From Pseudolabrys sp. (GTDB taxonomy: Bacteria > Pseudomonadota > Alphaproteobacteria > Rhizobiales > Xanthobacteraceae), in assembly GCA_019246455.1 (NCBI GenBank), contig JAFAQJ010000121.1:1-6459 (forward strand): 6,459 nucleotides of DNA, read 5' to 3'. Each line of letters opens with the position of its first letter. The first letter of the stretch is position 1. The notes beneath the pieces were generated by a model. It worked only from the letters and a program-made list of their open reading frames with translations, was not told the origin of the DNA and did no database searches. This document shows, piece by piece, positions 1-5,095 of the stretch. Both the position numbers and the translations under genes were made by a program.

Positions 1-1038
1 GCCGAGCGGCTGCTCGACGATGCGTCGCCGCTGGTGCGCGGTGCGCTTTCCGAAGTCTTCGCTTCAGCCCAGAACGCGCCACCAGTGGTCGTGCATGCGC
101 TGGCCGCTGACGTGCCTGACATTGCAGTACCGGTCCTTGAGCGCTCACCGCTGCTGTTCGACGCCGATCTCGTTGACCTTGTGGCGACCGGCCATCCCGA
201 ATCGCAGGCTGCGATCGCATCACGCTTCCTACTGCCACGTTCGGTTGCTGCGGCGATCGCCGAAGTTGGTTCGGCGCAAGCGTGCCTCGCACTCCTTGAA
301 AATCCTGATGCCGAGATTACCCCATTTTCACTTCAGCGCATTATCGAGCGCTTCGGTCATCTGGCTCCGATCCGCGAGAACCTGTTGGCCCGTGGCGATT
401 TGCCGATGGCGAGCCGCCAAGCCCTGCTTGCCAAGCTCTCACAGACATTGGCTGGTTTTGTCGCCTCGCGGCATTGGTTGCCACAAGATCACGCGCAGTA
501 TGCCGCCCGTGAGGCGTGCGAAAAGGCAACTGTAACTCTCGCCGCCGACACGCCGTGTGAAGAAGTGGGCGATCTCGTCCGTCATCTGCGCGAAAGCGAT
601 CAGTTGACCGCAGGTCTGCTGTTGCGTGCGCTGTTATGCGGTAATGTTGTTTTGTTCGAGGAAGCGCTGGCTGAACTGGCGGACGTAGCGATTGATCGCG
701 TCACCAATTACGTGCACGACAAGAATATTTCCGGCTTCCGAGCGCTCTACATTAAGGCCGGACTGCCGGATGCAGCCTATCCGGCATTCCGCGAAGCGAT
801 CGCTGCGATGCGGGACGGCGTTCTGCTTGGCGAGCAGGGGGGCACGACGCGGCTCAAACGCCGCATGATCGAATATGTGCTGGCGCATTGCGCCGAAGAA
901 GTCGAGGGCGATAGGGAGTCGTTGTTGACCCTGCTGCGTCGGTACGCCGTCGAGGCTGCGCGCGAGGAAGCGCGGATGTTCTGCAACGATCTGGTCGCGC
1001 AGCATCCGCCGCTCGGTTACGAGCGGCTGGTCGCCTAA
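1..1038 (+). CDS. DUF2336 domain protein, 5' end outside window
   Basis: The frame is open from base 1 (reading AERLLDDASPLVRGALSE...) to a TAA at 1036-1038, so 345 codons are visible and the true start lies upstream. A GTG at 34 is in frame, but the residues before it fit the family pattern of short alpha-helical repeats (SPLVRxALxE), so it is not taken as the start. The protein is rich in Ala, Leu and Glu, with HEAT-like helix pairs. No signal peptide, membrane segment or catalytic motif is visible. Similarity to DUF2336 proteins is recognised from patterns such as PVLxxSPLLxDxDLVDLVATG and the basic RLKRRMIEYVLAH near the C-terminus. The family is common in alphaproteobacteria and its function is not established; a scaffold or signalling role is only a guess from the nearby phosphorelay genes. 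It converges on the HPt gene with 12 AT-rich bases between the stop codons and no visible terminator. Confidence 0.82.
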   Translation, partial: AERLLDDASPLVRGALSEVFASAQNAPPVVVHALAADVPDIAVPVLERSPLLFDADLVDLVATGHPESQAAIASRFLLPRSVAAAIAEVGSAQACLALLENPDAEITPFSLQRIIERFGHLAPIRENLLARGDLPMASRQALLAKLSQTLAGFVASRHWLPQDHAQYAAREACEKATVTLAADTPCEEVGDLVRHLRESDQLTAGLLLRALLCGNVVLFEEALAELADVAIDRVTNYVHDKNISGFRALYIKAGLPDAAYPAFREAIAAMRDGVLLGEQGGTTRLKRRMIEYVLAHCAEEVEGDRESLLTLLRRYAVEAAREEARMFCNDLVAQHPPLGYERLVA

Positions 1039-1050
1039 AATATTGATAAA

Positions 1051-1644
1051 TCAGGCGTGATCGGGCGCGAGAGGGGGCCCGAGAATAATGGCCAGCATGT
1101 CGGGCCGGGCCTTGTTCTCGTGCACCAGGAATTCATCCGTCACTTCGCGGAGCCGCAGGGTCAGCACCGTGGCAAGCTCGACCGCGTCGGATCGCGCATA
1201 TTCGCGGTAGATCGCCCGAATGGCGTCGACGTGCTGGTTGACGAGCGTGTGCGGAATGCGGTTTGGATCGGGCGTGAACTCGATGAGCCGGCACAGGCTA
1301 TCGGCTGCTGCGGCCACCGCCGGATAGCCGAACGTCGCGGATTCGCCTTTGATGTCATGCGCGGCGTGAAACAACGCTTCTTTATTGGCCTTGCCGAAGC
1401 CTGAAGCCAGCACGGTGGCGCGAGCCTTGTCGAGGCGTTCGCATTCCGACTCCATCCAGCTCGAAAATTCACCGGAAATCGACTCAAGGGCTTTTTCAGC
1501 ACGCGCAACCGGATCGTCTGACGGGTCGAATGGCGCGTCCGACACCGCCTTGCGGAGCTTGTGCTCCGGGGTGATGACCTCGTGGTCGGCGTAGGTCGCG
1601 ACCGCGGCAGTGTCTCTCGGTGGCGGCCTCTGCTTCGACCTCAA
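1051..1644 (-). CDS. HPt (histidine phosphotransfer) domain protein
   Basis: This 197-residue soluble protein has a disordered N-terminus of about 40 residues, then a helical HPt domain. The key motif is AAHDIKGESATFG, with the predicted phosphorylated His at residue 96 and the usual following Lys99-Gly100. HPt proteins carry phosphate between receiver domains, or between a hybrid kinase and a receiver, in the cytoplasm. The start is a TTG whose last two bases overlap the TGA stop of the upstream response regulator (TTGA), which suggests translational coupling. No ATG or GTG lies between this TTG and the HPt domain in frame, and the residues after it (KLRKAV, DHEVIT) look like real coding sequence. 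A start a few codons away cannot be excluded. Its partner is very probably the adjacent receiver protein. No histidine kinase is visible in the window. Confidence 0.85.
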   Translation of the reverse strand: MRSKQRPPPRDTAAVATYADHEVITPEHKLRKAVSDAPFDPSDDPVARAEKALESISGEFSSWMESECERLDKARATVLASGFGKANKEALFHAAHDIKGESATFGYPAVAAAADSLCRLIEFTPDPNRIPHTLVNQHVDAIRAIYREYARSDAVELATVLTLRLREVTDEFLVHENKARPDMLAIILGPPLAPDHA

Positions 1645-2189
1645 TAGCTCGTCACGCGGGCTTTTTCCATCAGTGACGCCTGACGGATCACGTCTGCTTT
1701 GCCGCCCTTGCGCCGTTCCGGGCCGACGTAAGCGGGATTGACGCTGCGGCGGCGGTCAGGGCCGAAATAGGTCTTGGTCTTGATGAAGGGGCGCGGATTC
1801 GCGACCACATTGACGATGCGCTGATAGAGGCCTTTGGCCGAAATCGGCTTCGCCAGAAATTCGGTGATGCCGGCGTCGCGTGCCGCGGTCACGCGGTTCT
1901 TTTCCGAATGGCCGGTTAGCATGATGATCGCGACGTAGGGATTTGCATTGGCGCCCGGCTGGCGGATCATCTGCGTCAATTCCAGCCCGTCGAAAATCGG
2001 CATGGCCCAATCGGTGATGACGATGTCGGGGATGTAGTGCGTGAACGCCTCAAGGCCGGCCGCGCCGTCTTCCGCCTCGTAAACGTCGCGCGCGCCGAAC
2101 CCATGCAACAGCGTGCGCAGAATTCGACGCATATGCGCGTTGTCGTCGATGACGAGGAAGCGCAGCCGGTTGAAATCGATACGAACCAT
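1641..2189 (-). CDS. CheY-like single-domain response regulator
   Basis: The product is 182 residues. A receiver domain fills about residues 8-130, with the acidic pair Asp15-Asp16, the predicted phospho-acceptor Asp60 in IVITDWAMP, Thr92 in MLTGHSE and Lys114 in FLAKPIS. All expected receiver residues are therefore present. There is no DNA-binding or enzymatic output domain. Instead a basic tail of about 50 residues carries two similar motifs, YFGPDRRR (141-148) and YVGPERRK (154-161). The ATG at 2189 is preferred over a TTG at 2234 because the receiver fold begins right after it and the extra 15 residues are not domain-like. It is the first gene of a two-gene unit with the HPt protein. With no kinase nearby, the phosphate source must be encoded elsewhere. 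A role in chemotaxis, cell cycle or stress signalling cannot be told from the sequence. Confidence 0.9.
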   Translation of the reverse strand: MVRIDFNRLRFLVIDDNAHMRRILRTLLHGFGARDVYEAEDGAAGLEAFTHYIPDIVITDWAMPIFDGLELTQMIRQPGANANPYVAIIMLTGHSEKNRVTAARDAGITEFLAKPISAKGLYQRIVNVVANPRPFIKTKTYFGPDRRRSVNPAYVGPERRKGGKADVIRQASLMEKARVTSY

Positions 2190-2249
2190 AAGTGCCCCGG
2201 GCGCCAAGCGAGCCGCCCGGCACCGATGGAACAAGCTACCGGGGCCCTG

Positions 2250-2264
2250 TTAATGAACGGTTTA
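2250..2264 (-). promoter_or_regulatory. CtrA-like binding site upstream of the response regulator gene
   Basis: On the + strand the bases read TTAA, seven bases, then TTTA, one mismatch from the TTAA-N7-TTAA consensus of the alphaproteobacterial cell-cycle regulator CtrA. The site lies 61 bases upstream of the response regulator ATG, in an otherwise GC-rich gap. The motif is near-palindromic, so strand is nominal. A chance match in a gap of this length is possible (a few per cent at most), and no matching -10/-35 was assigned. Confidence 0.3.
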
Positions 2265-2269
2265 GGATA

Positions 2270-2282
2270 GGGGCAGCGCCCC
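2270..2282 (-). terminator. Possible hairpin 3' of nadK, no U tract
   Basis: A perfect 5-bp inverted repeat, GGGGC and GCCCC with a 3-base loop, lies 13 bases past the nadK stop. On the nadK strand it is followed by TATCC, not a T run, so it is a poor intrinsic terminator. It may be a transcript-stabilising or Rho-assisted 3' end. Confidence 0.25.
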
Positions 2283-2294
2283 CCAAAACGCAGG

Positions 2295-3077
2295 CTAGAA
2301 GCCGAATTGCTCGCCGAGGATGCGTTCGTCGAGATTGTGGCCGGGATCGAACAACATGTTGATCGATATCGCATGATCCATTGCGACGTCGACCGAAACG
2401 ACCGAGCGGACTTCGTCATGGTCGGCGACCGCGGCGACCGGGCGCTTGTCGGCCTCGAGAATCTCGATCGTTACGCTCGCTTTGTTCGGTAGCAGTGCGC
2501 CATGCCAGCGCCGAGGTCGGAACGGGCTGATCGGCGTCAGCGCGAGGAGAGGGGCGTTGATCGGGATGATCGGCCCTTGCACCGACAGATTATAGGCCGT
2601 CGAGCCCGCGGGCGTCGCAACCAACATGCCGTCCGCGACGAGCTCAGCTAATCGCTCGCGGCCGTCGATCAACACGCGTAGATGCGCCGCTTGCGCGCTT
2701 TGGCGGAACATCGACACTTCGTTGATCGCGCGATGCTCGTGCATGCAGCCCTGGGCGTCGCGCGCGCGCATAATTAGCGGGTGGATGATCGTGATATGCG
2801 CGGCGTTGAGGCGCTCGACCAAATTGTCGAGCTTGAATTCGTTCAACAAGAATCCGACCGTGCCGCGATGCATGCCATAGATCGGCTTGCCCGAAGTCAT
2901 GAACTTGTGCAGGGTTTGCAGCATCAAGCCGTCGCCGCCGAGCGCGACTATGACGTCGGCCTTGTCAGGCGCCGTGTTGCCGTATTTGCGTTCGAGCTCG
3001 GTGCAAGCCGCACGCGCTTCCGGCGTCGGACTGGCGACGAATGCAATGCTCTTCAATCGCTCGAGCGGACGGTTCAT
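2295..3077 (-). CDS. nadK: NAD kinase
   Basis: The enzyme phosphorylates NAD to NADP in the cytoplasm, using ATP or polyphosphate, and is normally essential. The 260-residue product is of usual length for alphaproteobacterial members. The signature [13 protein letters not shown] holds the catalytic Asp49 in GGDG. Further on are the NAD-binding motif with Asn-Glu (AINEVSMFR) and the [11 protein letters not shown] loop followed by GPIIP. The C-terminal half is the beta-sandwich-like domain typical of the family. The ATG at 3077 is followed closely by the first beta strand (IAFVASP), so no longer start is needed. The gene is divergent from cutA with only 20 bases between start codons, so the two promoters must overlap or lie within the opposite gene. 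The sequence does not suggest an operon with the response regulator downstream, as a 105-base gap separates them. Confidence 0.95.
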   Translation of the reverse strand: MNRPLERLKSIAFVASPTPEARAACTELERKYGNTAPDKADVIVALGGDGLMLQTLHKFMTSGKPIYGMHRGTVGFLLNEFKLDNLVERLNAAHITIIHPLIMRARDAQGCMHEHRAINEVSMFRQSAQAAHLRVLIDGRERLAELVADGMLVATPAGSTAYNLSVQGPIIPINAPLLALTPISPFRPRRWHGALLPNKASVTIEILEADKRPVAAVADHDEVRSVVSVDVAMDHAISINMLFDPGHNLDERILGEQFGF

Positions 3078-3097
3078 CGAATTTCAGGTCATAGCCA

Positions 3098-3427
3098 ATG
3101 GAACGCGCGGTGCTGCTCTATACGACTTGGCCCTCGATTGTCGAGGCGGAGAAGGCGGGCCGCTCTATGGTCGATAAAAGGCTGGCCGCCTGCGTCAACA
3201 TCCTGCCCGGCATGGTGTCGCACTATTGGTGGCAGGGCAAAATCGAGCGCGCCGAGGAAGTCGTGATGATCGTGAAGACGCGCTCCGGCCTCGCCGAGGC
3301 AGCGTCCCGGGTGGTCAAGGAACTACATTCGTATGAGACACCGGCCATCATGGTCGTGCCGGTCGAAAGTGTTGATGTCGATTATTACCGCTGGATCGTC
3401 GCCGAGACGCAGAACAACGGCTCCTGA
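3098..3427 (+). CDS. cutA: CutA1-family divalent cation tolerance protein
   Basis: The 109-residue product matches the CutA1 family, small very stable trimeric proteins with a ferredoxin-like fold. Visible landmarks are LLYTTWPS at the N-terminus, the LAACVNILPG segment with conserved Cys32, the aromatic YWWQGKIE, and KELHSYETPAI near residue 77. The last of these has Ser where many members have Pro (HPYE). CutA1 was linked to copper and other divalent metal tolerance in E. coli, but its molecular function is still unsettled. No signal peptide is present, so the protein is probably cytoplasmic here. The ATG at 3098 has only a weak upstream AGG as ribosome-binding site, and the leader must be short or overlap the nadK promoter region. 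The gene runs convergently toward the TPR protein gene. Confidence 0.93.
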   Translation: MERAVLLYTTWPSIVEAEKAGRSMVDKRLAACVNILPGMVSHYWWQGKIERAEEVVMIVKTRSGLAEAASRVVKELHSYETPAIMVVPVESVDVDYYRWIVAETQNNGS

Positions 3428-3433
3428 AATGCA

Positions 3434-3458
3434 GAGGGCGGCCTCGCAGGACGCCCTC
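3434..3458. terminator. Hairpin between convergent cutA and TPR gene
   Basis: Arms GAGGGCG (3434-3440) and CGCCCTC (3452-3458) form a perfect 7-bp stem around an 11-base loop, in the 50-base gap between two convergent stop codons. On the + strand it is followed by GCGTTTC and on the - strand by TGCATTTC, so the T tracts are short on both sides. A shared, weak bidirectional terminator is the likeliest reading. Confidence 0.5.
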
Positions 3459-3477
3459 GCGTTTCACACAATCGATT

Positions 3478-4023
3478 TCAGTACGAGGCCTTGCCGTCGA
3501 TCACGGCCTTGAGCTGCGTATATTCCTCGCAGGTCGCGTTGCCGCAGATCAGCTTGACCTTGGCGAGGTAGTCTTCCGCCTTCAAGCGGTTGCCTTGCTC
3601 GGCCTGCCACATGCCGTAATACGACCATGTGCGCACATGGTTCGGATCGGCCGCGAGCGCCTTCTCGTACCAATATTTCGAGTCGTCGTAGTTGCCCATC
3701 TTGCGGTTGGCGTAGCCGATGTAATTGGCGACATCGGGATGGTCGTCGTCGCCGAGCGCGTGCATCATCTTGATGCCTTGCTCGTAATTGCCGGCGAGGA
3801 TTTGCTCACGGGCGGCGCGGTAGTCCTGGAGGAATTCGGCATAGGCCTTCGCTTTGTCTTCCTGGCGAAGCTCGCTACCTTTTTTCTTCTTGTCTTTCTT
3901 GTCGTCGGATGAAGGCGGATTATCGGTGCCCATCGCGGCAGCCGGCTTCACGACGAAGGCGGCGCTCATCAATGCGGCGAGGGCGAAAATTCCTGCGGTG
4001 GTGAGTCGGCGGCGGGTCGACAT
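3478..4023 (-). CDS. Exported TPR-repeat protein
   Basis: The 181-residue product starts at the ATG at 4023, which has a good GAGAGGG ribosome-binding site five bases upstream; an upstream TTG at 4059 has no such support. Residues 1-30 form a signal peptide: a basic STRRR start, a hydrophobic core, and a likely cleavage after the AAA that precedes MGTDN. A charged, lysine-rich linker follows (DDKKDKKKK, about 37-47). Two or three tetratricopeptide repeats come next, the clearest from HPDVANYIGYANRKMGNYDD through KALAADPNH and then VRTWSYYGMWQAEQG. The C-terminus holds CGNATC, a Cys pair that could form a disulphide in the periplasm. TPRs bind other proteins, but the partner is unknown. It is probably periplasmic, since no lipobox or membrane anchor is seen. 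No enzymatic motif is present. Confidence 0.85.
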   Translation of the reverse strand: MSTRRRLTTAGIFALAALMSAAFVVKPAAAMGTDNPPSSDDKKDKKKKGSELRQEDKAKAYAEFLQDYRAAREQILAGNYEQGIKMMHALGDDDHPDVANYIGYANRKMGNYDDSKYWYEKALAADPNHVRTWSYYGMWQAEQGNRLKAEDYLAKVKLICGNATCEEYTQLKAVIDGKASY

Positions 4024-4079
4024 GGATTCCCTCTCGTTGGTTTGGACGGCCTTATTCAAGGATAGCGCAAAGTTTGGTT

Positions 4080-4172
4080 ACGGGAATGAGAACCGTGTAG
4101 CGGGCTGATTCATCCCCAATCACGAAAACGTGCGAAAGCGCCTTTAGGCGAGGTGGAAAACCTCGGCTTTTT
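4080..4172 (+). ncRNA. Candidate small RNA or attenuated leader (no ORF)
   Basis: The 302-base gap between the two divergent start codons (4024-4325) contains no convincing ORF. It does contain a run of short hairpins on the + strand: ACGG/CCGT (4080-4083 with 4093-4096), CACG-AAAA-CGTG (4121-4132) and CGCC-TTTA-GGCG (4139-4150). A proper intrinsic terminator ends the run. The 5' boundary is arbitrary and I could not assign a promoter. It could be a free small RNA, or the first part of the leader of the small exported protein gene downstream, ended conditionally at the terminator. On the - strand the same bases would be 5' leader of the TPR gene. Confidence 0.3.
4149..4172 (+). terminator. 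Intrinsic terminator with no gene upstream on its strand
   Basis: CGAGGT (4149-4154) and ACCTCG (4160-4165) make a perfect 6-bp stem with a GGAAA loop, followed by GC and five T residues (4168-4172). Two more base pairs form if one G-G mismatch is allowed. The T tract is only on the + strand, yet no + strand gene lies between cutA and this point, so the terminated transcript is unidentified. Confidence 0.55.
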
Positions 4173-4286
4173 GCGCCTCGTCACGATGCCGCCGCGAATT
4201 TGTCATGGCCGCGCCCGCTGTTTGAATGGGCGATAACAACGCGCTTCAGAGCGGGTTCAATGCGACAGGGCTAGCCTTACTGCAAC

Positions 4287-4305
4287 GATCGGCGCAGTGC
4301 CGATC
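4287..4305 (+). promoter_or_regulatory. Hairpin or operator just upstream of small-protein RBS
   Basis: GATCGGC (4287-4293) and GCCGATC (4299-4305) form a perfect 7-bp inverted repeat around a 5-base loop, ending 7 bases before the GGAGG ribosome-binding site at 4313. It has no T tract. It could be a leader hairpin that stabilises the mRNA or affects ribosome entry, or a dimeric repressor site if transcription starts nearby. Confidence 0.4.
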
Positions 4306-4325
4306 AATCAACGGAGGATATGTCC

Positions 4326-4592
4326 ATGTTGAAGAAAATCTCTGTCGCGCTTATCGCGGCTTCATTGATCGCTGGCCCGGCGCTGGCGCAAGGCACCGCC
4401 GCCGGCACTAACACCGGCCCGGCGGCGCAGACCGATACCGCCAAACCGGCGCTCGCCAAGGTCAAGAAAACCAAGCGGCATTCGTCGAAAATGACGAAGA
4501 AGCATGTGTCGCAGATCAAACACGTCAAGCGGCATGTTGCGAAGCGCTCGGCGAAGCCCGCGAGCACGACCGGCTCTGCCGTCGCGCGTTAA
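4326..4592 (+). CDS. Small exported lysine/histidine-rich protein, function unknown
   Basis: The 88-residue product starts at the ATG at 4326, eight bases after a strong GGAGG; the ATG at 4320 is only two bases from that site and is rejected. Residues 1-21 form a signal peptide (LKK start, hydrophobic core, ALA before QG). The mature part opens with an Ala/Thr/Gly-rich stretch and turns strongly basic, with KKTKRHSSKMTKKH, KHVKRHVAKR and similar runs. No domain is recognised. Similar short exported basic proteins, often His-rich, are common in bradyrhizobia and lack a known function; binding to cell-surface anions, nucleic acid or metal is conceivable but not shown. It appears monocistronic, with a hairpin in its leader and a strong terminator directly after the stop. 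Confidence 0.75.
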   Translation: MLKKISVALIAASLIAGPALAQGTAAGTNTGPAAQTDTAKPALAKVKKTKRHSSKMTKKHVSQIKHVKRHVAKRSAKPASTTGSAVAR

Positions 4593-4616
4593 CTGATATG
4601 GTAGAGCGGCACGAAG

Positions 4617-4656
4617 ACCGGCGGCCGCGAAAGCGGCGCGCCGGTTTTCGCGTTTT
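4617..4656 (+). terminator. Strong intrinsic terminator of small-protein gene
   Basis: ACCGGCGGCCGC (4617-4628) pairs with 4633-4645 around a GAAA tetraloop, giving 12 base pairs with one bulged G. TTTT follows directly and TTTTT four bases later. It starts 25 bases after the TAA and separates this gene from the B12-controlled unit. Confidence 0.85.
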
Positions 4657-4679
4657 TCATCTGGAGAATTTCCGCGCCC

Positions 4680-4708
4680 TTGACTCGATTGGGACGCCAA
4701 GGGAACAT
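4680..4708 (+). promoter_or_regulatory. Possible promoter of riboswitch/btuB transcript
   Basis: TTGACT (4680-4685) is a 5-of-6 match to the -35 consensus. After a 17-base spacer comes GAACAT (4703-4708), a weak -10. The predicted start, near 4715, falls at the very start of the aptamer P1 helix, which makes the position plausible but tight. Confidence 0.35.
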
Positions 4709-4713
4709 TCGCG

Positions 4714-4882
4714 CGTGCTGGTTCCCCGGTTTGCGCCGGGGACGAAAGAGGGAACACGGACTTTATCCGTGGCTGCCCCCGCAACTGTAAGCGGCGAGCC
4801 AACGTCCATACGGCCACTGGGAAACTGGGAAGGCCGGACGAACAAAGGCAACGACCCGCGAGCCAGGAGACCTGCCAGCGCG
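4714..4882 (+). promoter_or_regulatory. Cobalamin (B12) riboswitch aptamer
   Basis: This is a class-I cobalamin riboswitch, an RNA that binds adenosylcobalamin and usually shuts off the gene behind it. The conserved landmarks are in order. GTTCCC (4721-4726) is complementary to GGGAAC (4750-4755). Next come GGCTGCCCCCGCAACTGTAA (4771-4790), the GCCACTGG (4813-4820) and GGGAAGGC (4827-4834) arms, and the B12 box AGCCAGGAGACCTGCC (4861-4876). Helix P1 can be drawn as CGTGCTGG (4714-4721) with CCAGCGCG (4875-4882), eight pairs with one G-U. A TonB-dependent B12 receptor gene lies downstream on the same strand, as expected. About 210 bases separate the aptamer from the start codon, an unusually long expression platform. 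Confidence 0.96.
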
Positions 4883-4944
4883 GTCACCCAACCGGTGGAC
4901 GGGAGGTCCATACGGAGCGGTCTTTCGCAGCGGTGACGTCAATG

Positions 4945-5087
4945 CCGGTGCGAAGGCCGTGAGAGACCTCAACTTCTCCCACGACTTCGAGCAAGCGTAA
5001 TACGTCGACAGGCGTAATGCGTCCGCTCCTTCGCGCCGGGTTTGGTTCACCCGATGCGCACGCCTTGCCGCGTGCGCGAACGAAGGA
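4945..5087 (+). promoter_or_regulatory. Candidate expression platform of the riboswitch (RBS-sequestering switch)
   Basis: Two mutually exclusive pairings use the same segment. TCCTTCG (5027-5033) is fully complementary to CGAAGGA (5081-5087), which covers most of the btuB Shine-Dalgarno AAGGAA (5083-5088). Alternatively, 5028-5039 (CCTTCGCGCCGG) pairs with 4945-4956 (CCGGTGCGAAGG) in a 12-bp helix with one G-U, leaving the Shine-Dalgarno free. Between the first pair lies an 8-bp hairpin, GCGCACGC (5056-5063) with GCGTGCGC (5070-5077). No T tract follows any of these, so control of translation rather than termination is suggested. The pairings are seen; the switching is inferred. Confidence 0.45.
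4995..5021 (+). repeat. Two direct copies of GCGTAATRCG in the btuB leader
   Basis: GCGTAATACG (4995-5004) and GCGTAATGCG (5012-5021) differ at one base and start 17 bases apart, inside the loop of the long leader helix. They could be a protein site or merely a short local duplication. Confidence 0.35.
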
Positions 5088-5095
5088 ACGTGGCT

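Noticed and set aside
20..535. 171-residue open frame (+) inside the DUF2336 gene
   Set aside because: It is an out-of-frame shadow of a gene whose protein has clear family character; the Arg/Ser/Pro-rich translation is typical of shifted high-GC coding DNA.
205..820. Several GCGATCGC palindromes in the first gene
   Set aside because: They fall in codons for Ala-Ile-Ala type runs in an Ala-rich protein, are irregularly spaced, and CGATCG is common in high-GC alphaproteobacterial DNA; not a repeat element.
1039..1050. Search for a terminator between the convergent DUF2336 and HPt genes
   Set aside because: Only 12 AT-rich bases separate the stops, and no inverted repeat with a T tract is visible there.
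2190..2234. TTG start giving 15 extra residues on the response regulator
   Set aside because: The extra residues do not look like receiver sequence, and the ATG at 2189 directly precedes the first strand of the receiver fold.
2228..2251. GGAAC followed about 16 bases later by GTT, resembling an EcfG general-stress promoter
   Set aside because: It points on the + strand into the antisense of nadK, the -10 part is incomplete, and no gene would be served.
4598..4936. 112-residue open frame (+) overlapping the riboswitch
   Set aside because: It runs through the conserved cobalamin aptamer, has low-complexity Arg/Pro-rich composition, no good ribosome-binding site, and begins just before a strong terminator hairpin.
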